Assembly: GCA_021780285.1 (NCBI GenBank)
Contig: JAJXZA010000400.1
Span: 1-6,654, forward strand
Direction of reading: 5' to 3'
DNA length: 6,654 nucleotides
Source: Planctomycetota bacterium
GTDB taxonomy: Bacteria; Planctomycetota; Phycisphaerae; WQYP01
Of the stretch, positions 1 to 5,279 are shown piece by piece. How positions within the stretch are numbered: the stretch's first letter is position 1; the number at the start of each line of letters is the position of its first letter. A program made the translations under genes and the position numbers. The notes beneath the pieces were generated by a model. It made no database searches, was not told the origin of the DNA, and saw only the letters and a program-made list of their open reading frames with translations.

Positions 1-1
1 A

Positions 2-241
2 CGGCACATTGAACTGCTGTTCCTGCCACCCTATTCCCCCAATCTGAATCTGATCGAACGGCTCTGGAAATTCGTTAAGAAAACAACCCTCAACTCCCGC
101 CACTACCCGAACTTCAAAGAATTCCAAGCCGCCATCGACCAATGCCTTGACCAAATTCCAACCCTCCACCGCCAATCACTCAACACGCTGATGACGCTTA
201 AGTTTCAGACTTTTGATAATGTTTCAATCTTGAATGCGTGA
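2..241 (+). CDS. IS630-family transposase, C-terminal part (cut by window start)
   Basis: The frame is open from the window edge for 79 codons and ends at a TGA. It reads LLFLPPYSPNLNLIERLWKF followed by basic residues, the hallmark of the last block of the DDE catalytic domain in IS630/Tc1-mariner transposases. The Glu in NLIERLW is the third catalytic acid, which helps bind metal ions for strand cleavage and transfer. The following stretch (HYPNFKEFQAAIDQCLDQI, then the FQTF tail) is also typical of bacterial IS630 C-termini. The N-terminal helix-turn-helix and the first two Asp residues lie outside the window, so I cannot tell whether the element is intact. Its right end should lie just past the stop. 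IS630 elements duplicate a TA at the target, and TATA occurs at 244-247, but I cannot define the terminal repeat without the left end. Confidence 0.88.
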   Translation, partial: RHIELLFLPPYSPNLNLIERLWKFVKKTTLNSRHYPNFKEFQAAIDQCLDQIPTLHRQSLNTLMTLKFQTFDNVSILNA

Positions 242-254
242 GGTATAAGATCAT

Positions 255-289
255 GCGGCCCGGAGCCTGCCTTGTGCTTGCCGGGCCGC
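255..289 (+). terminator. GC-rich hairpin after the transposase, probable terminator
   Basis: GCGGCCCGG (255-263) and CCGGGCCGC (281-289) are perfect 9-bp complements around a 17-nt loop. A further GATCA/TGATC pair (249-253 and 296-300) sits outside them. Only four T residues follow (293-296), so the U-tract is short. The position just after the transposase stop, before a gene on the same strand, fits a Rho-independent terminator that stops IS transcripts reading into the NERD gene. It could instead belong to the IS end. Confidence 0.45.
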
Positions 290-333
290 GACTTTTGATC
301 AACCATTGACGGGGCATAAATACGGCTCGTACC

Positions 334-999
334 ATGCCTGTGATGGGACATGCTTCGGCAACCGCACCGCTGCTTACGCTGGCCGCCTTAGCCATAGGCC
401 TGCTGCTGGGGTTTTTGCTGCGTCGGCAAACATGCATTGCTGCGTCCAAGGGTGAAGCGCTGGTCGCCAATGAAATTGAGGCTAAGTTTCGTCAGCTGCA
501 TGTGCTTATTAACAATATCACGCTGCCCACACCGGATGGCACCTCGCAGATAGACCATATTCTCGTGTGCCGCGCGGGAGTGTACGTTATTGAAACCAAG
601 CATTATCAAGGTTGGATATTCGGCGAAGCAGGTCAGTCGCGATGGATGCACGTGCTGTATCGGCGAAAGTCGCAGTTTCAAAATCCGCTGCGACAGAACC
701 AAGGCCATGTGCGGGCTCTTAAGTCGTGCCTCAAGATGCCGGGTGTGCCGATTACGTCACTGGTGGTGTTTACTGGAACAGCAAAGTTTCAAACCCCGCG
801 CGACCCGGCGGTGCTGCTGTTGAATGAGCTGATCCCCCGGCTTTTGCAGTCGCAGCCATCTGCTCTGGACGAAACACAAATGGCCGGCATCGTTGGCCGC
901 ATTGAAATGGCTCGCCGCCGCCGCTCGCTTGAAACCGATGAATATCACCTGAGTTTTGTACGCTCGCGGATGAAAGCATATCGCTATCGCGGCCGATGA
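334..999 (+). CDS. Membrane-anchored NERD-domain (nuclease-related) protein
   Basis: This 221-residue protein has one hydrophobic segment near the N-terminus (about residues 11-29) followed by Arg-Arg, so the rest is probably cytoplasmic. Residues 39-150 match the NERD fold: KGE at 39-41, QIDHI with Asp74, VIETKH with Glu87 and Lys89, and NPLRQN with Gln121. These are the expected positions of the restriction-endonuclease-like active site (Asp, Glu-x-Lys, Gln). A SLVVFTG strand at 142-148 completes the core. NERD proteins are predicted nucleases of mostly unproven role. This one lacks the C-terminal zinc ribbon, kinase or helicase domains often fused to NERD and ends in an Arg-rich tail. The first start in frame is the ATG at 334, with GTG at 340 and ATG at 343 as alternatives. 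None has a good Shine-Dalgarno and I see no convincing promoter. The gene lies between an IS end and a convergent lipoprotein gene, so it may be a lone accessory gene. Confidence 0.85.
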   Translation: MPVMGHASATAPLLTLAALAIGLLLGFLLRRQTCIAASKGEALVANEIEAKFRQLHVLINNITLPTPDGTSQIDHILVCRAGVYVIETKHYQGWIFGEAGQSRWMHVLYRRKSQFQNPLRQNQGHVRALKSCLKMPGVPITSLVVFTGTAKFQTPRDPAVLLLNELIPRLLQSQPSALDETQMAGIVGRIEMARRRRSLETDEYHLSFVRSRMKAYRYRGR

Positions 1000-1047
1000 G
1001 TCGCGGTAAAGTAAAGCAATGTCGGGCTAATGCTCGATCGGCTGCAC

Positions 1048-2721
1048 TCAAAACGGCAAGAATGGATTAAGTTGTTTGGCGGCCTTGGCATCGTCCGAGG
1101 CGGCCGAGAGCAGGGCGGCAGCCTGCGCTGTGTTGCTCGTAACGCCCGCGTAGGTGGTTTCAACAATAGATTTCAGTGCCGGCGTGAGCCATTTTACTGG
1201 CGATTGGCCGGATGGGTAGGCGATGGCCGCTTGTTTCAGGTCTGACAGAGCCTGCTTGAGCGCGGCGGTTGCGGCAGTACGGTATTGTTCAACTTGTTTG
1301 CTGGTGGGTGCGGTCATAGGGCTGGTGCTGCTGACAACCGCGTAAGCCTTGCCGGCATCGGAGGCTGTTTGTGCGGCAAGCGTGCCGGCTATTACGCGAA
1401 GCCAATCTGCCTGGCCTGCCCGCAGGTCGGCAACCGCCTGATAAATGTCCAGCAGGCATTCGGCGGTTTTGTCTTCCTGAACCGTGACCAGCGGGTCAAA
1501 TGCACTCATACCTTTGGCGGTGAGTTGCTGCGCTTCAACGTAATGCATTCTCTGTTCGTTGGCGGCGAGGCTTAAATTGTGCCGCGCACTGCGCGCCGCC
1601 GATGCCGCTGCTGCGGCCTGTTTGTCGGCTGAATGATAGAGTGATTCGAGAGATACCAGTTGTTGCTGCAGAGTAGGCACTTTGCTGTGGGGGTTATTGA
1701 TGAGGGCCTGTACCCGTGCGGTGAGCGCCTGGGCCTGCTCGCTCATGCCGGCGGCATAGGCTTTGGCCGCCTTGTCGGCCTCGGTCAGATCGCTTACCTG
1801 CCGCTTGGCGGCCGCCAGAGCGGACGCGGCCATTGTGGCGTCTGCCTGGGCGTTGGCAAGCTGAAGGTTCAGGTCTTCAACCTGCTGGCTTAGCGCAGCG
1901 GCGGTATGGAACCTGGCCACCGATTGCTTAAATAGCGCCAGCGACGCTTCGCCGGTGGTAACGTGCGACTTATCCTGCAGAGCCATGCCCTGGCTGATGA
2001 GCGAGATGCGATCGGCCTTGCGGCGGGTGATTTTCGCCTGAAGATCGGCCACCTGGGCCGCCGCTGTTTGAGCAGTCGCGGCCGCTTGGCTTTGGGCCTG
2101 CTGCGCGGCGGCAAGCTGCGAAGCATAAGCATTGCCGCCTTGCGCGGCGGTTTGCAGCGGGGCCATCTGAGCCTGATAGCCGGCAACCTTGAGCGACTCC
2201 AACGCGACATGATCGGATTGGAATCGTATGTTGTTTACCTTGGCGCTTGCGTTCAGCAGCGCCCGCTCCGATTCTGCCAGTTTAACAAAACCCGCTTGGC
2301 TAAGAAGAAGCTCTTTATATTGATAGTTCATTTCGGGCGATTGCAGCGCCTCGCGGAGTATTTGGTCTGCGGTATGAAGATCTCGCTCGACTGACTGTGG
2401 CTGTAGATAGGCCGAAGGATTGTACCGCGCCTGATGCTTCTGTTGCTGCACATAGCTCATAAGGGCGCTATGCGACATGATGGGTTGGCTTAACATGCCC
2501 GGAAAGCTGGCTTTGGGCCGAAAGTCGCCGGCGCTGGCGGTGAGTCTGGAGGCTTTGTTGCTGGCCTTTAAGGCTTGCGAATCGGATTTATTGGCTGATC
2601 CGTAGCCACAGCCGGCCAAGCCCCCAAGCGTTGCCGTAAGCGCGAGACTCAAGCATGCTCGCTGCAACCGCTGCAATGCCCCTTGGGATGACACGTGGAC
2701 TGCTGTTTTGCTATGATCCAT
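1048..2721 (-). CDS. Large alanine-rich coiled-coil lipoprotein, function unknown
   Basis: I do not recognise a family. The 557-residue protein starts with an n-region containing Arg18 and Arg21, a hydrophobic stretch, and a lipobox LAGC with Cys38 as the likely lipidated residue; Gly-Tyr follows. It should therefore be exported by Sec and anchored in a membrane, perhaps the outer one because no Asp follows the Cys. A Ser/Lys-rich linker (about 39-75) leads into long helical, Ala/Gln-rich segments with heptad-like patterns (about 115-250, 260-345 and 355-405). These suggest an extended coiled coil in the periplasm. A less repetitive helical C-terminus ends in NPFLPF. The frame stays open upstream to 2853, but the start at 2721 is preferred: GGGGTG sits 8 nt upstream, the signal peptide begins there, and the promoter lies between the two candidate starts. 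It converges on the NERD gene with a 48-bp gap that shows no clear terminator. A scaffold or envelope-spacer role is only a guess. Confidence 0.85.
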   Translation of the reverse strand: MDHSKTAVHVSSQGALQRLQRACLSLALTATLGGLAGCGYGSANKSDSQALKASNKASRLTASAGDFRPKASFPGMLSQPIMSHSALMSYVQQQKHQARYNPSAYLQPQSVERDLHTADQILREALQSPEMNYQYKELLLSQAGFVKLAESERALLNASAKVNNIRFQSDHVALESLKVAGYQAQMAPLQTAAQGGNAYASQLAAAQQAQSQAAATAQTAAAQVADLQAKITRRKADRISLISQGMALQDKSHVTTGEASLALFKQSVARFHTAAALSQQVEDLNLQLANAQADATMAASALAAAKRQVSDLTEADKAAKAYAAGMSEQAQALTARVQALINNPHSKVPTLQQQLVSLESLYHSADKQAAAAASAARSARHNLSLAANEQRMHYVEAQQLTAKGMSAFDPLVTVQEDKTAECLLDIYQAVADLRAGQADWLRVIAGTLAAQTASDAGKAYAVVSSTSPMTAPTSKQVEQYRTAATAALKQALSDLKQAAIAYPSGQSPVKWLTPALKSIVETTYAGVTSNTAQAAALLSAASDDAKAAKQLNPFLPF

Positions 2722-2785
2722 GGCCAAAACACCCCGATAAAAGATATTCAGTCCTGTTTGAGCAAGGATTAGCCGCCCATCCTGT

Positions 2786-2808
2786 GCCCGCACGGGCAAA
2801 AAAGCCCG
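2786..2808 (-). promoter_or_regulatory. Alternating stems in the lipoprotein leader
   Basis: Three complementary 5-nt blocks lie together: GCCCG (2786-2790), CGGGC (2793-2797) and GCCCG (2804-2808) on the plus strand. In the minus-strand transcript the middle block can pair with the earlier block across a U6 loop, or with the later block as a tight hairpin, but not with both. This segment begins a few nucleotides after the predicted transcription start and could affect pausing, RNA stability or translation. No matching riboswitch class is recognised. Confidence 0.35.
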
Positions 2809-2821
2809 CCAATAACCTTGG

Positions 2822-2850
2822 TTAATACCACCATCAGTCAAAATCGTCAA
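2822..2850 (-). promoter_or_regulatory. Sigma70-type promoter of the lipoprotein gene
   Basis: On the minus strand TTGACG (2850-2845, five of six to consensus) is followed by exactly 17 bp and then TATTAA (2827-2822, four of six). The predicted start of transcription is near 2815, which gives a leader of about 95 nt before the ATG at 2721. A perfect 10-bp palindrome, TTGCCGGCAA, at 2868-2877 lies about 18 bp upstream of the -35 box and could bind a regulator. Confidence 0.6.
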
Positions 2851-3039
2851 CAAAAAAGTGGATCAGATTGCCGGCAACCGCCAAATTTGCCGTTCGCAAA
2901 GCCGATTTTATCTGTCGCGACCTGCCCGCAGCCGGCAAAGGGCCTCTTCGCGCCAGAAGCGTGCGTCGTGGGGGGGGCGAAAATTGGTTGAGCCAATTTG
3001 CGCGGCGATGTACCAATTGCGCGCTGGTTTGGCCGAACG
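2851..3039. other. Noncoding gap upstream of the lipoprotein promoter and after ric
   Basis: No frame here has a credible start, Shine-Dalgarno or family match. The stretch holds the palindrome TTGCCGGCAA (2868-2877), a TTTGC/GCAAA inverted repeat around 2886-2900, and a run of eight G (2970-2977). It also holds the 7-bp inverted repeat and direct repeat listed separately. It receives the 3' end of the ric transcript. No strong Rho-independent terminator is visible. Confidence 0.5.
2981..3024. repeat. AT-rich inverted repeat plus short direct repeat
   Basis: AAATTGG (2981-2987) and CCAATTT (2993-2999) form a perfect 7-bp stem with a 5-nt loop. The right arm continues into GCGCG, and the block CCAATT(T)GCGCG recurs at 3013-3024, 20 bp further on. 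It lies 16-60 nt beyond the ric stop, in the direction of ric transcription. It could act as a weak terminator hairpin of ric or as a protein-binding site. The low-GC stem and lack of a long U-tract argue against an efficient terminator. Confidence 0.4.
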
Positions 3040-3753
3040 TTACGCATGGGCCTTATGTCCCCTGGAAACGCTCCGGGGGAACAAAATATTGTTTTCTTTA
3101 TGAACATGAAGGTGGGTATCATTCTCTATTTGCTGCAGAGCATCGAGCGCGGCAACAAATGTGTTGCAGGCATCCGGTGGTGGAGTGTAGTTGTTGCTCA
3201 GTTGCCGCATGGCCTCAAGATCAGCTCCCGCGCGGTCGTGCTCATGCTCCATTATGGCTACAGGCTGGTCAACTTCCTGTGAGCGATCACCTTCGTCTAT
3301 CCGCCGAATGCGCGGGAACAAAATGCGTTCCTCTTTGAACATGTGTGCCTCCATTTCAGCCGCAAAACGATCGAAGGTCGCTTTAAGATCTGCCAGCCAG
3401 GCGTGTCGCGGGCCATGAGCATTGACGACCCGGCCCAGTAGCCCGGCTACGCGGGGTAATTCGGTTTTGAGGAAGGTGTGGTGCGTTTGCTCAATGTGAT
3501 TGGCAAGGTCGCTTAGCGTGGCTGTGCTCCAATCGCACAGGTCAGGCATGGGTTGAGCGCTGTGCAAAGCCGCTAACACCTCTTCAGTTTGCAGGCCGCG
3601 TTTGTTGCAGGCCTGTTGCAGCGTAGCCTTGCCGCCGCAGCAATAATCAATGCCATATTTTTCGAAAATGCGCGAGCGTGCGGGGTCTTGACGCACCCAC
3701 TCGGCGACCGTATCGGTCAGGTTAAGACTTGATTGGGATGCAGCTGCGGTCAT
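3040..3753 (-). CDS. ric: Iron-sulfur cluster repair di-iron protein (RIC/YtfE/ScdA family)
   Basis: The 237-residue protein has the two-part RIC architecture at normal length. An N-terminal ScdA_N domain carries the signature DYCCGG (36-41). A hemerythrin-like four-helix bundle (about 80-230) follows, with likely di-iron ligands His86, His137 and Glu141 (HMFKE), His170 or His172 (MEHEHD), and His216 and Glu220 (HVHKE), ending in NNILFPR. RIC proteins are cytoplasmic and help restore Fe-S clusters and di-iron centres damaged by nitric oxide or oxidants, probably by supplying iron or removing NO. The start at 3753 is supported by AGAGGTG about 5 nt upstream. The gene is divergent from two hemerythrin-like genes, sharing a 175-bp intergenic region with an operator-like palindrome, so joint stress control is likely. 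Homologues are often under NO-sensing regulators such as NsrR, but I see no clear NsrR box. All key residues appear present. Confidence 0.95.
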   Translation of the reverse strand: MTAAASQSSLNLTDTVAEWVRQDPARSRIFEKYGIDYCCGGKATLQQACNKRGLQTEEVLAALHSAQPMPDLCDWSTATLSDLANHIEQTHHTFLKTELPRVAGLLGRVVNAHGPRHAWLADLKATFDRFAAEMEAHMFKEERILFPRIRRIDEGDRSQEVDQPVAIMEHEHDRAGADLEAMRQLSNNYTPPPDACNTFVAALDALQQIENDTHLHVHKENNILFPRSVSRGHKAHA

Positions 3754-3778
3754 ATGTCACCTCTTTGGCGTTTAACTG

Positions 3779-3797
3779 GGCCGGCTTCATACCGGCC
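3779..3797 (-). repeat. GC-rich hairpin in the ric leader
   Basis: GGCCGG (3779-3784) and CCGGCC (3792-3797) are perfect complements around a 7-nt loop. The hairpin lies 25-43 nt upstream of the ric start, between the predicted transcription start and the Shine-Dalgarno. No T-run follows on the minus strand, so it is not a simple terminator. It may stabilise the messenger or bind protein. Confidence 0.4.
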
Positions 3798-3822
3798 TTC
3801 TAAATACAGCATAGCAGAAACA

Positions 3823-3856
3823 ATTATGTAGTTCTAGATACAAATAGTGTATTATG
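3823..3856. promoter_or_regulatory. Divergent promoter region with operator-like palindrome
   Basis: The AT-rich stretch 3801-3856 stands out from GC-rich surroundings. A perfect inverted repeat ATACA-N5-TGTAT occupies 3838-3852. A -10-like TATTAT (3850-3855) faces the hemerythrin pair, and CATAAT on the minus strand (3828-3823) faces ric. Both match the consensus at five of six positions, but neither has a good -35 box. The palindrome sits between the two -10 boxes, where one bound regulator could control both directions. The half-sites do not match FNR (TTGAT/ATCAA). An isolated AAGATGC near 3894-3900 resembles half an NsrR site, without its partner. Confidence 0.4.
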
Positions 3857-3928
3857 ATGCTGTCGGTTATGTTGCCGCCAGTCCGTCTGTTAAGATGCGA
3901 GGTGGCAAAGACACATGAGGTCGCGTTT

Positions 3929-4453
3929 ATGACTGCTCAACGCCATCATCCCCCGCTAAAACGCCACGAAAGCCTGCAGCCGTTCTCACGCGATCATTTT
4001 ATTGGTCTCAAGGCCGCCAATCGTCTGGTGGACGCCGCAGCCGGGGATTCGGTCGCTCGTGCGGCTGCGGTAAGCTATTTTTATGACTGCTGGAATGCCG
4101 AAATTGCCGAGCACTTTACGCAGGAAGAGCAACTCTTAATCGGCTTAATGTTGCCGCCCGAAATCGTCCAATTGCGGCACGAGCATCATGAAATTCGCAC
4201 GCTCGCTAAAGCCGGCGGGTTGAAGTCGGCAAGCCGGCCGCCGTCTGGCCCGTGGTGTAAAGAGTTGGGGCAAAAGCTCCACGACCACATACGATGGGAA
4301 GAACGCGTGTTGTTTGGCGCCATACAAAATCGAGCGACAGCCGGGCAGTTGGCTGCTCTCGCCGAGTCTACCGCAGTGATAGAAAAGCGCCGTCCCGGAC
4401 TTCGTATTCGGCGCGGCAAACAATCGCCGGGTGGGCGATCGCCCAACGTTTAG
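3929..4453 (+). CDS. Hemerythrin-like domain protein A
   Basis: This 174-residue protein is a hemerythrin-type four-helix bundle. Candidate di-iron ligands are His23 (SRDHF), His62 with Glu66 (EHFTQEE), His84, His86 or His87 (RHEHHE), and His120 with Glu124 (DHIRWEE, followed by VLF). Such domains bind O2, NO or iron through an oxo-bridged di-iron site and are cytoplasmic. It lacks the ScdA_N domain of its divergent neighbour. A basic, Gly/Ser-rich tail (about 153-174) follows the bundle. The frame is open upstream to 3854, but the ATG at 3929 has GAGG 8 nt before it and gives a protein that starts just ahead of the domain, so it is preferred. The next hemerythrin gene starts 16 bp after its stop, which indicates an operon. 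Its role in O2 or NO sensing, storage or detoxification is inferred from the family and from ric next door. Confidence 0.88.
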   Translation: MTAQRHHPPLKRHESLQPFSRDHFIGLKAANRLVDAAAGDSVARAAAVSYFYDCWNAEIAEHFTQEEQLLIGLMLPPEIVQLRHEHHEIRTLAKAGGLKSASRPPSGPWCKELGQKLHDHIRWEERVLFGAIQNRATAGQLAALAESTAVIEKRRPGLRIRRGKQSPGGRSPNV

Positions 4454-4469
4454 TAAGAGGCTCTGTTTT

Positions 4470-5009
4470 ATGCCTATAAATATTGGTGACAAACCGCAGG
4501 CAGATTTTAATCACCCGCTCGACCTGATGATGGATTGCCACCGCCGCATCGAGCGATTTCTGCTGGTGCTTCAAAAAGTTGCGCAGGCCCCTGTACTCGA
4601 CGGGCAAAATCGTGCGGCACTGCGAGCTGCGCTCGACTATTTCAAAATCTCCGGTCCCCGGCACAACCAGGATGAAGAGCAATCGCTGCTTCCGGCGATG
4701 CTGGCCAGTTGTAACGTTGCGGTGGCGGAGGCTGTCGTTCAATTGAATCGCCTTGCGGCCGATCATGTCATTGCCGAAGAGTTGCATCAGCGCCTTGGCG
4801 TACTTGCCGAAGAGTGGCTGAGTACCGGCGTTATTTCCGAAGAGAATCGGCGGGAACTAAAGGGCCTTATCGCGTCGCTGATTGGCTTGTACCAGCCGCA
4901 TATTGCCATGGAAGAGCAGGAAATATTTCCGCTGGCATCGCGTGTGTTGGCGCCGCAGGCCCTGACCGCCATAGGCGAACAGATGCGCCAGCGCCGGCAA
5001 AGCCGTTAG
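4470..5009 (+). CDS. Hemerythrin-like domain protein B
   Basis: This 179-residue protein belongs to a different hemerythrin subfamily from its neighbour, beginning with HPLDLMMDCHRRIERF. Likely di-iron ligands are His24 (DCHRR), His65 with Glu69 (RHNQDEE, then SLLP), His99 (ADHVIAEE), and His144 with Glu148 (PHIAMEE, then EIFP). The four-helix bundle fills nearly the whole chain, with no signal peptide or membrane segment, so it should be a soluble cytoplasmic protein. The ATG at 4470 has AAGAGG 9 nt upstream. An in-frame GTG at 4431 would overlap the previous gene and lacks a good Shine-Dalgarno. Close spacing to protein A suggests co-transcription. The two share the His-x3-Glu pattern but little other sequence, so a recent tandem duplication is unlikely. 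Its exact ligand and role are not known. Confidence 0.9.
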   Translation: MPINIGDKPQADFNHPLDLMMDCHRRIERFLLVLQKVAQAPVLDGQNRAALRAALDYFKISGPRHNQDEEQSLLPAMLASCNVAVAEAVVQLNRLAADHVIAEELHQRLGVLAEEWLSTGVISEENRRELKGLIASLIGLYQPHIAMEEQEIFPLASRVLAPQALTAIGEQMRQRRQSR

Positions 5010-5279
5010 TCAGACGATTCATGGCTCTTGTGCCGACTTCAATACCGGCCTATACAACCTGCAACAACGAGGTGAATGCCTCAGTCTTATGTTAAGCCGT
5101 TAACGTTTCTGCGATGATGCGTCCGCATAGCCATCTGCGGTGGGGTGCTGGAGTGCAAACGATCGTCGCCGAGGCAGGTTTATCGCGTCATGAGCAAGCG
5201 TTACAATCGGTAGAGCATTGCTAAGTAGCGCATCGGCATTATATCGTCGAGCGTGACGCATTACCTGGGGCTTAATGCT
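5010..5279. other. Intergenic region between the hemerythrin pair and pqiA
   Basis: These 270 bp contain no gene I can support. Two short open frames (5021-5095, 24 codons; 5114-5224, 36 codons) start with ATG but lack a Shine-Dalgarno. A CCGCA/TGCGG hairpin lies at 5123-5140, and GTTAA-GCCG-TTAAC, a perfect 5-bp inverted repeat, lies at 5091-5104. No strong terminator for the hemerythrin operon is visible. The right part carries the candidate pqiA promoter. Confidence 0.5.
5218..5245 (+). promoter_or_regulatory. Candidate pqiA promoter
   Basis: TTGCTA (5218-5223) and TATATC (5240-5245) each match the sigma70 consensus at four of six positions with a 16-bp spacer. Transcription would begin near 5252, leaving a leader of about 28 nt before the ATG at 5280. 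This makes the earlier GTG at 5253 an unlikely start. Confidence 0.3.

Noticed and set aside
295..322. Promoter for the NERD gene (TTGATC or TTGACG with AT-rich boxes)
   Set aside because: No pair of -35 and -10 boxes combines acceptable matches with a 16-18 bp spacer.
1963..2394. Plus-strand ORF inside the lipoprotein gene
   Set aside because: It is a shadow frame of an Ala-rich coding sequence on the other strand, with no family match.
2722..2853. N-terminal extension of the lipoprotein frame to 2853
   Set aside because: It would place the lipobox about 80 residues into the protein, and it spans the predicted promoter and leader. The ATG at 2721 has a Shine-Dalgarno and a proper signal peptide.
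2868..3338. Long plus-strand ORF across the ric 3' end
   Set aside because: It lies largely antisense to ric, its residue composition matches an antisense shadow, and it has no start signal.
3894..3910. NsrR-type site upstream of the hemerythrin pair
   Set aside because: Only one AAGATGC half-site is present, without the inverted partner at the expected spacing.
5114..5224. Small 36-codon ORF upstream of pqiA
   Set aside because: It has no Shine-Dalgarno and no recognisable motif, and its 3' end overlaps the candidate pqiA -35 box. Chance occurrence is likely.
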